Shown: piece after piece, positions 1 through 9,030 of the stretch
How positions within the stretch are numbered: the stretch's first letter is position 1
Layout of the letters: every line of letters starts with the position of its first letter
IMG/VR virus record: IMGVR_UViG_3300031281_000002
Location: 1 to 59,451 of that record
Length of the DNA stretch: 59,451 nt
Strand: one strand, 5' to 3'
Origin: a virus
The notes under the pieces: model-generated
What the model was told of the DNA's origin: nothing
Database searches by the model: none
What the model saw: the letters and a program-made list of their open reading frames with translations, nothing else
Translations under genes and position numbers: made by a program

Positions 1-127
1 ATGATATATTTGATACGTTTATGCAAGATGCTCCAGATAATTTAATCTTAATTGAGGACGTTTCATCTTTTAGCATTCCTGAATCAAGTAGCTTGAAAGT
101 TGACTTATATTCAATAAAAATAACAGC
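1..127. repeat. Terminal direct repeat (left copy), circular-assembly overlap
   Basis: These 127 bases are identical to the last 127 bases of the window, and the reading frame that runs off the right end continues here without interruption. A repeat of exactly 127 bases is what a short-read assembler with k=127 leaves on a circular or circularly permuted contig, so it is read as an assembly overlap rather than a biological end. The unique genome is then 59,324 bp. Confidence 0.95.
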
Positions 128-350
128 AAGAAATACTAATACATTAAATGCTAAAAATATTATTAAAAATATACATAAAAAGTTTATTGGTTTTGGTGGA
201 GAGTCATTAATAAGTGGTGGTGATATTGTAAGCATGACATCTGTTAGTTCACCGCCATATTGTTTAGGAAAAGATGAAAAGGCACGAACAAAATATACAG
301 TTACTTATGATGTAAGAGTTCAATCGACAGGCGATACATATAGATTATAA
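1..350 (+). CDS. Minor capsid / tail-completion protein (3' part, wraps round the circle)
   Basis: This is the C-terminal part of a gene whose start is at 59267; joined across the circle it is 408 nt, 135 aa. The frame is open from base 3, with an internal ATG at 21 that is not the true start. It lies between a gp10-like minor capsid gene and the major tail protein gene, the usual place for the tail terminator / minor capsid protein of Firmicutes siphoviruses, and the closing pattern (TYTVTYDVRVQ-like strand, then SxGDxYRL) fits that family. It is expected to cap the tail tube or sit at the head-tail joint. Function is inferred mainly from position. Confidence 0.75.
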   Translation, partial: DIFDTFMQDAPDNLILIEDVSSFSIPESSSLKVDLYSIKITARNTNTLNAKNIIKNIHKKFIGFGGESLISGGDIVSMTSVSSPPYCLGKDEKARTKYTVTYDVRVQSTGDTYRL

Positions 351-364
351 GCGAGGTGTAATGT

Positions 365-880
365 ATGAAAATTAATAAATTAATTAAAAAATGTTTAAAA
401 ACATTATTATTAGGTCCTATTGTTTTAGTGCTCGGAGCTTCTGGAGATAATGTTGAGAATGAAGTTAAATTTGCTGGAACAGTTGTAGAAGTTGATAATG
501 AAGTAGTTGCAAAAATTACTAAATTTAATAGAGCGGTTTCAATATCTGAAGAAAATATTACAGGAAGCGAAGATTATATTCCAGGAACCGATGTTCTACA
601 TGAAAAATTTACAGCTATTGCAGTATCAGAAACAGCTAGTGTTGAAGGGATAACAATAGAAAATGAAACAAATGGCTTAGACGATGGACAAAGTGAACTT
701 AAGGATGCAGCTGAAAGCGGTAAAATAGTAACAATGAAAAGCACTAAAAATAATGGGTATGGATGGTTATTATCAGGATTTTTTACTGCTTATGATGAAG
801 ATGGAGATACTACAAAAGTATTTAGATTTAAAGCATCATTCAGGGTAAATTCTAAAACTGAAATAACACCAGGTAGTTAA
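365..880 (+). CDS. Major tail tube protein
   Basis: 171 aa, with GAGGTG upstream of the ATG. After a lysine-rich and hydrophobic N-terminus (about residues 1-28, ending ASGDN) comes a beta-rich domain with TVVEVDNEVVAKITKF, a form typical of siphovirus major tail proteins that polymerise into the tail tube. It sits between the tail terminator and the G/GT chaperone genes, as expected. The odd part is the N-terminal leader: LKTLLLGPIVLVLGASGDN closely resembles the start of the scaffold protein at 53945, and the two share 20 of 21 bases (401-421 against 53972-53992). It could be a cleaved or targeting leader; that is inference. Confidence 0.8.
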   Translation: MKINKLIKKCLKTLLLGPIVLVLGASGDNVENEVKFAGTVVEVDNEVVAKITKFNRAVSISEENITGSEDYIPGTDVLHEKFTAIAVSETASVEGITIENETNGLDDGQSELKDAAESGKIVTMKSTKNNGYGWLLSGFFTAYDEDGDTTKVFRFKASFRVNSKTEITPGS

Positions 881-900
881 ATAAAAGAAAGTTGGATATT

Positions 901-1377
901 ATGGCAACGAATAATAAAAGATTTAAAAACAATGTTGAAAGGATAGAGTATCTTAATAAGAAACATGAAGAAATTAAGGAAAATCAGGAAAATAATCTTG
1001 TATTGGATTTCGATAAAGCTTTAGAAGAAGAAAAATCTAAATCTAAAAAAATACAAATTAATTTTATGAATGAAGTATTTTTAATTCCTTATAAAATGCC
1101 ATTCAATTTTAGTACTTTTTTTCTAAGACATTGTTATAAAAAAATTAATGGTAAATGGACAATAGTAATGCCAGAGGACAAAGTATTGCTTTACCTTGAA
1201 CTGATGTTTGGGAAAAAATTTATGTCTAAATTAGAAGAAGCAAAAGATCCATTTATTTCTCAGCAATTTGTATTTGAAAATATTGTTCCAAAAATTATGA
1301 AAACATGGGGTTATGATATAGACACCGACCCTGAGAAAATTAAAGAAATACAAAAAAAAATGATGAACCAAGGATAG
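901..1377 (+). CDS. Tail assembly chaperone, G-type product
   Basis: 158 aa from ATG 901; an in-frame TTG at 892 is less likely because AGAAAG is spaced better for 901. Charged and helical, and located directly between the major tail protein and the tape measure gene. In siphoviruses this position holds the G chaperone that coats the tape measure protein during tail assembly. The gene ends in a run of nine A residues followed closely by its stop codon, which sets up a frameshift into the next open frame. No enzymatic motifs are present. Confidence 0.75.
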   Translation: MATNNKRFKNNVERIEYLNKKHEEIKENQENNLVLDFDKALEEEKSKSKKIQINFMNEVFLIPYKMPFNFSTFFLRHCYKKINGKWTIVMPEDKVLLYLELMFGKKFMSKLEEAKDPFISQQFVFENIVPKIMKTWGYDIDTDPEKIKEIQKKMMNQG

Positions 1378-1607
1378 TTATTTGGGCATGGGGAGCTATC
1401 GAAGCAGATTTTTTAAATTATTATAATCTTGATTTGAATTATATACACAATAATAATCTTATTACTTTTAGAAAATTTTTGTTGTTGGTTAGGGAGCTTC
1501 CTGAAAGTTCAGCATTTCAAAGATGGATAAATAATAAAGATAATAGAAATTTTGTTGAAGGTTCAGATGTAGACATACAAAATTCAATAAAAGGATTGAA
1601 GGTGTAA
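901..1607 (+). CDS. Tail assembly chaperone GT fusion made by -1 frameshift
   Basis: Slipping back one base on the A-rich site joins 153 codons of G to 82 codons of an overlapping frame, giving about 235 aa. The downstream frame has no SD or plausible start of its own and is open up to TAA 1605-1607, four bases before the tape measure ATG. Its product reads IWAWGAIEADFLNYYNLDL then FRKFLLLVRELPESSAFQRW, which matches the conserved core of Gp15/T-type tail chaperone domains. The arrangement (G, overlapping T, tape measure) is the classic gpG/gpGT set. The shift direction and domain are seen in the sequence; its efficiency is unknown. Confidence 0.85.
1353..1359 (+). promoter_or_regulatory. Slippery heptamer A AAA AAA for -1 frameshifting
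   Basis: In the G frame the codons are CAA AAA AAA ATG; the heptamer lies within nine consecutive A residues (1352-1360). Re-pairing of both AAA codons one base back puts ribosomes into the T frame. The zero-frame stop is five codons downstream. Confidence 0.8.
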
Positions 1608-1610
1608 AGA

Positions 1611-4400
1611 ATGTTCGTCGTCGGTGAAGTTGTTGCACCAATCAATGCAGATACAAGGCCTTTTCAACGTGGAATAGCTTCAGCACGAGGAATGGGCTCT
1701 AGTTTTATAAGAGACATTGGTGGCAATATAGAATCATTTGGGAAAAGTATAACTAATCTAGGAGGTCAATTAACAAAAGCAATAACAGTTCCCCTGGCTG
1801 CTGCTGCTATAGGCATTTTTAAGTTTGGCAAAGATTTTGAAACTGAAATGTCAAAAGTGATTGGGTTAGTTGGAGTTTCAAGAGAACAGGTTGAAGAATG
1901 GTCAGATGACATCCTACAACTTGCTCCTACTGTTGGTAAAATGCCTCACGAACTAGCAGACGCAATGTTTTTTGTAACTAGTGCAGGATTAAGAGGAGCA
2001 GCTGCACTAGATGTATTGACCATGTCAGCAAAAGCAAGTGCTGCAGGACTTGGAGAAACTAAAACGATAGCAGACTTGGTTACAAGTGCTATGAATGCAT
2101 ATGGCCAAGAAAATTTATCAGCTGCAAAAGCTACTGATATTATAACTGCTGCTGTTAGAGAAGGAAAGGCAGAAGCTTCTGAATTGGCCGCAACTATGGG
2201 AGCAGTTTTGCCTTTAGCTTCTGAAATGGGTGTAACATTTGACCAGGTTGCCGCTACTCAAGCATCAATGACAAGAACTGGGACAGATGCAGCGGAAGCA
2301 GCTACCCAATTAAAAGGAATATTGGCAGGATTAATAAAACCTAGCAAACAAGCTGAAGAGCAATTAAGAGCAATGGGAACTAGCTCTTCAGAAATGAGGA
2401 AGAAAATTAAGGAAGAAGGTTTGCTTCAAGCTCTTATGGACTTAAGAGAAATGACAAATAAATATGGAGAAGAAGCAATGGCAAGAGTATTTCCTAACAT
2501 TCGGGCATTAATGGGTGTATTGGATTTAATGGGAGGAAATCTTGAGTCAAACAAAGAAACATTCGACAAAGTAACAAATTCAGTTGGAATCCTAGACGAG
2601 GCGTTTAAAGCTGCAAGTGAAACAACTGACTTTAAGTTTAATCAGGCATTGGCACAACTACAAGCAACTGCTATTAAATTTTTTGATGTATTAAAAGCTT
2701 TTTTAGTTCCTATTTTAGAAAAATTTGTAGATGTGCTCGGATTCGTTGGTGATAAATTTGCAGGAATGCCAATGGAACAACAAAAATTAATAGTTGGTTT
2801 TCTTGCTATTGCTGCTGTTGTTGGCCCTGCGATTATGGTAATTGGTACTATAATTGGAACTTTAGGTGCTTTGATTACTGGTATAGGAACAATAGCTGGC
2901 GTTATAGGTTCAATTGGATTAGTTATTCCTGCTGTGATAGCAGGAATAACATTATTGGTTGGTGGATTAGCAGCATTAATGCTGTCAAGTGATGATGTAA
3001 GAAAAGGTTTATCAAATGCATTTAAAAATATTCAAAAATCAATTGGTGGAGCTATTGGTTTTATTAAAACACATATAGATGATATTATAAAAGCTTTTAA
3101 AGGTTTATTTGAAGGAATAGCTACAGGAAACTTTGGCGATTTTATGTCGGCAATGAGTAAACTTGTTCCTCCTGAAATAATGGAAAAAATACATAAAATT
3201 GTTAAGCTATTTGTTAAATTTCAAGATATAATTTTTGCAGTAAGAGATTCAATTATTGACTTTGCTAAAAATATTATTAAATCATTTGGTCCCGTTATAG
3301 ATACATTTAAAGAAACTATATCTAATTTAGATTTCGGAGCTATATTAGGGGGTTTTGACAATTTATTTAACAGTATCCAACCATTAATACCACTTTTTGA
3401 GTTTTTTGCTGGTGTTATAAAAGGTGTTTTTTATGTAGCAATCGGAATTATAGTTGGAGCATTTAATGCTCTTATTTCAATACTACCTAATGTGTATGGA
3501 TTAATTTTAAATTTATATAGTGTAGTTGCGAGTGTTTTTAGTTTAATAGTTGGTATTGTTTCTGGAGATAGCGAAATGATTAAAGAATCTCTGTCAAATT
3601 TATGGGAAAGTATTAAAGGGGTATTTGTTAATGCTATCTTAATTATATTTAATTTTGTAAAAGGTTTTGTTGACGGTATAATTTCATGGTTTCAAGGTCT
3701 TTATGATACATTAGTTGGACATTCTATTATTCCAGATATGATCAATTCTATAATTAAATGGTTTGCTGGATTACCTGGTAAAGTAATAGAAAAAATAAAA
3801 GAACTTGTAAATAATGGTATTTACCATTTTAATAATTTTAAAGATTCGGTCTTAAATAAATTTAAAATTTTAGTAAGTAGAATAAAAGATTTTGTAAATA
3901 AAATTGCAAGTGAAATAAAAACATTAATAAAAAAAGGGTTAGAAGCAGGAAAAGACTTTTTAGGTGGATTGTTTAAAACTGATTTTGTACAGGCTGGAAT
4001 AAATATAGTTAAAGGAATTATAAGAGGTATAAAAAGTATGTTTGGTGAAGTTTCTCGTGTTACTCGCCAATTAGCTGAGAATATAAGAGATTTTTTCCCA
4101 TTTTCGCCAGCAAAGGAAGGACCACTAAAAGATTTAGACAAAATTGATTTTGGAACATCAATAAAAAAATCATTACAAAAAGCATCAAGCATGATTTCTA
4201 TACCAAGTATGCAATTAGGAGCTGAAGTTTTAGCTAATATTAATCAAGGGCAAAATTCAAGTTTTGGAAATAGTTCAAACGGGAATGGATTAAGTGCGAA
4301 TTTTTATGGCGATATAAACCTTGAAGGCATACAGGACATGGAAAGCTTTTTATCAGAAATGAAAAATACAATACAAAAGCATACAGGGAGGAGATTTTAA
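1611..4400 (+). CDS. Tape measure protein
   Basis: 929 aa. The N-terminal third has the TP901-type tape measure core (GKDFETEMSKVIGLVGVSREQ, then TSAGLRGAAALDV, SAMNAYGQENLSAAKATDII, EASELAATMGAVLP). Residues about 400-460 form hydrophobic Ala/Gly/Ile-rich segments typical of the region that becomes membrane-active during DNA ejection, followed by long amphipathic helices. It follows the GT chaperone and overlaps the start of the hub gene by one base (TAATG). Using about 0.15 nm per residue for tape measure proteins, the predicted tail is about 140 nm, consistent with a siphovirus. Confidence 0.97.
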   Translation: MFVVGEVVAPINADTRPFQRGIASARGMGSSFIRDIGGNIESFGKSITNLGGQLTKAITVPLAAAAIGIFKFGKDFETEMSKVIGLVGVSREQVEEWSDDILQLAPTVGKMPHELADAMFFVTSAGLRGAAALDVLTMSAKASAAGLGETKTIADLVTSAMNAYGQENLSAAKATDIITAAVREGKAEASELAATMGAVLPLASEMGVTFDQVAATQASMTRTGTDAAEAATQLKGILAGLIKPSKQAEEQLRAMGTSSSEMRKKIKEEGLLQALMDLREMTNKYGEEAMARVFPNIRALMGVLDLMGGNLESNKETFDKVTNSVGILDEAFKAASETTDFKFNQALAQLQATAIKFFDVLKAFLVPILEKFVDVLGFVGDKFAGMPMEQQKLIVGFLAIAAVVGPAIMVIGTIIGTLGALITGIGTIAGVIGSIGLVIPAVIAGITLLVGGLAALMLSSDDVRKGLSNAFKNIQKSIGGAIGFIKTHIDDIIKAFKGLFEGIATGNFGDFMSAMSKLVPPEIMEKIHKIVKLFVKFQDIIFAVRDSIIDFAKNIIKSFGPVIDTFKETISNLDFGAILGGFDNLFNSIQPLIPLFEFFAGVIKGVFYVAIGIIVGAFNALISILPNVYGLILNLYSVVASVFSLIVGIVSGDSEMIKESLSNLWESIKGVFVNAILIIFNFVKGFVDGIISWFQGLYDTLVGHSIIPDMINSIIKWFAGLPGKVIEKIKELVNNGIYHFNNFKDSVLNKFKILVSRIKDFVNKIASEIKTLIKKGLEAGKDFLGGLFKTDFVQAGINIVKGIIRGIKSMFGEVSRVTRQLAENIRDFFPFSPAKEGPLKDLDKIDFGTSIKKSLQKASSMISIPSMQLGAEVLANINQGQNSSFGNSSNGNGLSANFYGDINLEGIQDMESFLSEMKNTIQKHTGRRF

Positions 4401-5920
4401 TGTCATTTACTATTAAGTTAGAAGACGAATATCTCCCTATTGATGTTGTTGTAAAAGATAAAAGTCTTAATATATCTGTGAATGAAAACGATAAAAAAGT
4501 ATTGACATTTGATTTAATCGACAGAACTAACGGAAATATAAATTATTTAATTAGCGAATATCAAATTGGAGCAAATATTGAAGTTTATGAAAATGGTAAA
4601 TTAATATTTGGTGGTCAATTGGATGAACCTGTAATTTCAAAAATTGATAGGACCTGTAAAAAAGCAAAAATAACAGCAGTTGATTGGAACTTTATAACTG
4701 AGAAAAGATATATAAATGGAATATATTATAAACAACCTATTTCGGATATAATAAAAAAAATTATAGATGAATATTTTGCAGATGATAATATATGGTATGA
4801 CGATGAAAGTATTGATGAGGTTACAAACCAATTAGCAATAAATTGTAGTTATGCACAAGCTCAAAACGTACTTGATGAAATTTCTGATTTAATTGCGTAC
4901 AAATGGAAAATTGGAGATAATAGATGTTTTTATTTTAAAGAACGCGGAAATATAACAGGACCTGAAATTATTGAAGAAAAAACAGATTATTTATATAAAA
5001 GTCTATCATACAGCCAAAATAGAAATAATTATAGAAATAGACAAATATTAAAAAAAGTAAATGCACTTACATCTTTATTAACTGAAAAAGCTACTCCTAC
5101 ACCAGAGAATGACAATGCATTTACAGTAAGATTACCTTTAGATTCTAAACCTGAAATATATGTTACAAATGATTTAAATATTTTAGTAGGTCAAATTGAC
5201 CCTAAATATGTCGGAATAGGTGGATTGTCAGAAGGGTTAGTCCAGTATTATTGGAATAAAGGAAGCAACATAATAAGTAAAGACCCTGATAATGCAGCAG
5301 AACCAGACCCAGGTTTTTTTATTGCAGTAAGATACATCGGACAGTTTCAATTTGATTTAATTAGAGAAGATTATGACGAAATCACAGAAAGAGCAGAATT
5401 AGAAGATGCATCAGGAATATATGAAAATATAGAAGATGGCTCTAATATAGATGGAGTAAGCGTTGCAGAAAATAAACTAAAAGCTTTATTGCAAAAATAT
5501 TCGAAAATAGCAAAAACAATAAAATTTGATTCTTATACTTTAGATATAGATATGAATTCTATTTGCAGTATGACATTTCCGTCTTTTGATATTGAAAATG
5601 AAAGTTATTTATTAATATCTAAAACAATAAGGAATACAGGTGGACCATTATTATTAAAAAAATATAGGTTTATATCTGGAGATACATTTGATGGATGGGT
5701 AACATTTTTTAAAAAATGGCTTGCTACTGGCAAGGATTTTACATTAAGAGAAAGTGAAGAAGTTATACAACAAGTAAGCAGCAAGGAAACAAATGGATGG
5801 GACGGAACTATAACATTAGTTGTTTATAATTGTATTTATCCTGCTGATGACTTATATCCTGCTGATGATTTGTCTGTTGGAACATTTGAATCTACTGAAA
5901 CATTTGGCGAGGAGGGATAA
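4400..5920 (+). CDS. Tail hub / tail-associated protein
   Basis: 506 aa immediately after the tape measure. The N-terminus (FTIKLEDEYLPIDVVVKDKSL, then IEVYENGKLIFGGQLDEP) resembles the first domain of distal-tail and gp27/gp44-like hub proteins, with a second domain near residues 110-200 (SYAQAQNVLDEISDLIAYKWKI). It probably forms the baseplate hub through which DNA exits. The C-terminus carries the tandem motif YPADDLYPADDL, a short repeat seen at the ends of many clostridial tail proteins. No separate Dit gene is visible, so this protein may cover that role. It is translationally coupled to the tape measure. Confidence 0.75.
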   Translation: MSFTIKLEDEYLPIDVVVKDKSLNISVNENDKKVLTFDLIDRTNGNINYLISEYQIGANIEVYENGKLIFGGQLDEPVISKIDRTCKKAKITAVDWNFITEKRYINGIYYKQPISDIIKKIIDEYFADDNIWYDDESIDEVTNQLAINCSYAQAQNVLDEISDLIAYKWKIGDNRCFYFKERGNITGPEIIEEKTDYLYKSLSYSQNRNNYRNRQILKKVNALTSLLTEKATPTPENDNAFTVRLPLDSKPEIYVTNDLNILVGQIDPKYVGIGGLSEGLVQYYWNKGSNIISKDPDNAAEPDPGFFIAVRYIGQFQFDLIREDYDEITERAELEDASGIYENIEDGSNIDGVSVAENKLKALLQKYSKIAKTIKFDSYTLDIDMNSICSMTFPSFDIENESYLLISKTIRNTGGPLLLKKYRFISGDTFDGWVTFFKKWLATGKDFTLRESEEVIQQVSSKETNGWDGTITLVVYNCIYPADDLYPADDLSVGTFESTETFGEEG

Positions 5921-5921
5921 T

Positions 5922-6410
5922 ATGTTTTTTAAAGAAAAAAGAGGTTGGAGTGGGAAAATTATAATATCATCAAATAAAAATGGAATACAAATAATTAAAA
6001 ACAGAATAACAAATGTAGCCTTAAGTGAAATTATAAAAGCTTTATATGATGATACTGATATAGTAATAAAACATTGTGCAATTGGAACAGGTACAAAAAA
6101 ATTAGAAGATGATGATACAACATTACAAACAGAAATATATAGAGTTCCTTTTGTTCAATGGTCGCCTTTAGGCGTAGGTCAAATGCAAGCCAGGGCAATT
6201 ATAGCAGGTGATGAACCAAATTATGCACCATATAATGGAGTTGCATCAATTCGCGAAATTGGTTTTTTTGCTGGAACGAGTTCTCTTGATTGGGGTGGCG
6301 GAGCTGGAAAAGATACTGGACTTATGATTTCGAGAATATTAGTTACAAAAAATAAAGAACTTAGTGAAGAATATCAAATAACAAGATTAGATCAGATAGA
6401 AAGGAGTTGA
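5922..6410 (+). CDS. Baseplate/tail-fibre associated protein
   Basis: 162 aa. The start at 5922 is preferred over upstream codons in the same frame because GGAGGG lies eight bases before it. It contains IKHCAIGTGTKKLEDDDTTLQTEIYRV and SIREIGFFAG, a pattern found in small phage tail proteins next to the hub and receptor-binding genes. It probably links the hub to the receptor-binding protein. There are no catalytic motifs. Confidence 0.6.
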   Translation: MFFKEKRGWSGKIIISSNKNGIQIIKNRITNVALSEIIKALYDDTDIVIKHCAIGTGTKKLEDDDTTLQTEIYRVPFVQWSPLGVGQMQARAIIAGDEPNYAPYNGVASIREIGFFAGTSSLDWGGGAGKDTGLMISRILVTKNKELSEEYQITRLDQIERS

Positions 6411-6414
6411 TACA

Positions 6415-8142
6415 ATGGCAGCTGGTGATTATATAAGATCGATATGGCAAAATGGGCCAGGTGTTGGACATCCTCCAATCAATGAAGATAATTTAAATAA
6501 TATAGAAGAAAAGCTCGAAGAACTTGACGGATTATTAGCTAACACATTTAATTATAGATTTGAAGATTTGAAGAAATATTTCTGGATGAGAAATTGTAAA
6601 GATATAGCTAATTTTGAAGATGACACAGATTGGACAGGGGTAGGTTGTAATGTAGGTGCTGCAAGTGGTCCTAATGCAGGAAATGCAAGTACTGCATTTG
6701 CAGACTCGGATAATGTCGCCTCTACAATTTACATACATAATACTGTTCCAAGCATAAATTTAACAGAATTCAATGATGAAAAAGCTAGTACAACAGATGA
6801 TATAATTAGTTTTTCGGTTCATTTATTTGATTATACAAAGCTAACTAACATAACTGTAAAGCTAGGCGATGATAACGTAGATAATTATAGTTATACATGG
6901 AATGTAACAGAAGGTAAACAGGTTACATTTCAGGCTAAAAAATCAGATTTCGCAACAAATGGAGTACCTAGCGGCTGGAATGATATAACATATATTCATA
7001 TTCAATCGGATACAAAAGCTAATGCAAGTTTTTCATGGATTACTCCAATGGTTTTAACTATGTATAGAAATGACCCTGTAAGCGACGGAGATGGTCAAGC
7101 ATTCCAAATTTATTCAGGAAGTGCATGGAGTAATTTTTTTACTCAGGAAAACAATGCATGGAATTTACTTTTAGATCCTAAAATAAACGACCTAGGCATT
7201 CAAGCATTGGATGATTATAATGACTCAGAAATTTGGGATGGACTAAATGTAAAATCTGATGTAATAAGTTTTTTCTGGAAATCTATAATGCATAACTATT
7301 GTGCTTCTTATACTAATAATATGACCTGGTTTGTTGATGATGATAATTATGCTACAGCCTGGATTGATAATAATGATTTTACATTGTTAATTAATGAAGC
7401 TGGAGTACCTACGGATTACACTTTCACGCTGAATACATCTTTAGCACAAGGAGAAAGGCTTGAAATAACATTAGAAAAAAATGTAGATACAATTAGGGCA
7501 ACATTAGTAAAAGGTAATGAAAGAATTGCTATATTAGAACACGAAACAACTATAGATAGTGAGACAGAAGGAGATTTATACTTCGGGTTTGATGATTTTG
7601 GATTATGCTTTATCCCTGATTTTATTATAAGCAATGTAAACAATTTAGATTTAGATTCATGGGATAGACCTAAAGTTGTCATAAAACAAGCTGATGAGTC
7701 AACTAGCGCAGACACGACTTTGAATGATGATTCTGAATTATATGTATATTTACCACCAAACAGTATGTTTGAAATATTTATGTCTATAGATTATTATACA
7801 AATGCGAATGTAACTCCGGACATAAAAGTCGCTTGGAATTTAACAAATGTAGAAATGGTTACTTATCGAAAGTGTGTAGGACTTGATATTGGAGCAGCTA
7901 CATATTATGGTGATGTAAAAACTTATACAAGAGGTAGTGCAAACGTTATATCTTATGGGGGTTCTGATACAGCAGACGTATATCTACACGCAAATGAAAC
8001 AGCTATAGTTAAAACAAATACAACAGGTGGAATAGTAACGTTGCAATGGGCACAAAGTGCTTCTAATGCAAATGCAACAACAGTAAAAGCAGGTTCTTAC
8101 ATAAAAGCTACAAAATTAGATTTATTACAACAAAATAATTAA
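6415..8142 (+). CDS. Putative receptor-binding / tail fibre protein
   Basis: 575 aa, the largest protein after the hub and the last large tail gene. The N-terminus (GDYIRSIWQNGPGVGHPPINEDNLNNIEEKL) looks like the short helical attachment region of phage tail fibres. The rest is rich in Thr, Asn and aromatic residues and beta-strand patterns, as in carbohydrate-binding tail tips. Four bases separate it from the preceding gene. It is called receptor-binding from position and composition; no depolymerase motif was recognised. Confidence 0.6.
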   Translation: MAAGDYIRSIWQNGPGVGHPPINEDNLNNIEEKLEELDGLLANTFNYRFEDLKKYFWMRNCKDIANFEDDTDWTGVGCNVGAASGPNAGNASTAFADSDNVASTIYIHNTVPSINLTEFNDEKASTTDDIISFSVHLFDYTKLTNITVKLGDDNVDNYSYTWNVTEGKQVTFQAKKSDFATNGVPSGWNDITYIHIQSDTKANASFSWITPMVLTMYRNDPVSDGDGQAFQIYSGSAWSNFFTQENNAWNLLLDPKINDLGIQALDDYNDSEIWDGLNVKSDVISFFWKSIMHNYCASYTNNMTWFVDDDNYATAWIDNNDFTLLINEAGVPTDYTFTLNTSLAQGERLEITLEKNVDTIRATLVKGNERIAILEHETTIDSETEGDLYFGFDDFGLCFIPDFIISNVNNLDLDSWDRPKVVIKQADESTSADTTLNDDSELYVYLPPNSMFEIFMSIDYYTNANVTPDIKVAWNLTNVEMVTYRKCVGLDIGAATYYGDVKTYTRGSANVISYGGSDTADVYLHANETAIVKTNTTGGIVTLQWAQSASNANATTVKAGSYIKATKLDLLQQNN

Positions 8143-8154
8143 AGGAGAAACGGA

Positions 8155-8286
8155 ATGGAAATAGTTACAGGAATTGGAATAGGACTAGTTATGGCTGGAA
8201 GTATAGCCTATGAATTTATAAAAAAGAAAAAAAGAAAAATTAAGGAAAAAGAATTAAAAGAATTAAAAGAAATGAAAGAAATGTAA
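8155..8286 (+). CDS. Small membrane protein with charged tail
   Basis: 43 aa, with GGAGAAACGGA before the ATG. One hydrophobic segment (VTGIGIGLVMAGSIAYEFI) is followed by a very basic, then Glu/Lys-rich helix. It sits just before a two-helix membrane protein at the end of the tail operon, where phages commonly keep haemolysin XhlA- or holin-type proteins. It may be a holin partner. It is too short for a family assignment. Confidence 0.55.
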   Translation: MEIVTGIGIGLVMAGSIAYEFIKKKKRKIKEKELKELKEMKEM

Positions 8287-8299
8287 AGGTTTTGATAAT

Positions 8300-8473
8300 A
8301 TGAATGATAATTTAAAATATATCATACAAGGATTATTACAAGCATTAGTATTAGTATGTATTGTTATCCTTGCATATTTAGGTCTATTTGACCAGGAATC
8401 TATTAAGACTATTTTTTTAATTATTATCGGGTACATTTTCGCAACGGCTAAAAATTCAATAAACAAAGAATAA
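8300..8473 (+). CDS. Holin-like two-helix membrane protein
   Basis: 57 aa with two hydrophobic segments (about residues 6-29 and 37-51) joined by a short polar turn, a class II holin topology. It is the last gene of the rightward tail operon and is followed directly by a strong hairpin terminator. The endolysin gene is not adjacent; it lies 5.7 kb downstream. Role inferred from topology and position. Confidence 0.55.
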   Translation: MNDNLKYIIQGLLQALVLVCIVILAYLGLFDQESIKTIFLIIIGYIFATAKNSINKE

Positions 8474-8500
8474 ATGAGGATTAATATTATTAATCCTCAT
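8474..8500. terminator. Hairpin terminator between convergent operons
   Basis: A perfect 12-bp stem with a 3-base loop begins at the base after the holin-like stop codon. It lies between the rightward tail operon and the leftward operon 9600-8552, so it probably serves both. The T tract after it on the + strand is short (TTTATAAT). Confidence 0.8.
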
Positions 8501-8551
8501 TTATAATGCATAAGGGATCGTAAATATATTTAAAAATAAACACTATATTTA

Positions 8552-9028
8552 TTATACCATATAATCAATTTTCATAATTTCCTTTTCATTTTTTTGATTT
8601 GAAAATATATCATTAAAACAAATTTTAGTTACAAGATATTGGTCATTTGTTTTTATAGAATTTACCCAATGTTTTGATTCTATTCCACTTCTTAAACTGT
8701 ATTGACCATTATCTATATGATAAGCTCTTTCTCTAAATTCTACATTTAATATTTCTTTTATTACTTTGAAATCTTCAGAATTCAATATATCCCAGTCTAA
8801 ATCATTAGCCATTTTATTATATTCTTTGCAAACTATTTCTTTAATCTCATCATTAGATAAATTTTTCATTTTTTCATTACTCCTTGTTTCTTTATAATAT
8901 TTTGTAATTATCATTTCTAAAGTATTGTTTATGCTTCTTTTTTCTTCTGTAGCAATTGTATTTATCATATCAACTACAGATTGTTCAAATCTGTAGCCGA
9001 CTGATACTTTTTTACTTGTATTAGCCAT
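8552..9028 (-). CDS. RHH-domain DNA-binding protein
   Basis: 158 aa. The N-terminal 45 residues (KVSVGYRFEQSVVDMINTIA then RSINNTLEMIITKYYKE) form a ribbon-helix-helix pattern as in Arc/CopG-type repressors; the C-terminal part is unrecognised. It is the second gene of a leftward pair, two bases after the gene at 9031-9600, with GGAGG before its ATG. A regulatory role, possibly on the divergent promoter region at 9650-9770, is inferred. Confidence 0.65.
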   Translation of the reverse strand: MANTSKKVSVGYRFEQSVVDMINTIATEEKRSINNTLEMIITKYYKETRSNEKMKNLSNDEIKEIVCKEYNKMANDLDWDILNSEDFKVIKEILNVEFRERAYHIDNGQYSLRSGIESKHWVNSIKTNDQYLVTKICFNDIFSNQKNEKEIMKIDYMV

Positions 9029-9030
9029 TG

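Noticed and set aside
3821-4192. 123-aa minus-strand ORF in the tape measure gene
   Set aside because: Shadow of a strongly supported gene on the other strand; no SD or domain.
5840-5875. CTGATGA motifs in the tail hub gene as hammerhead cores
   Set aside because: They lie in the coding repeat YPADDL and lack the GAAA, stem III and cleavage-site elements.
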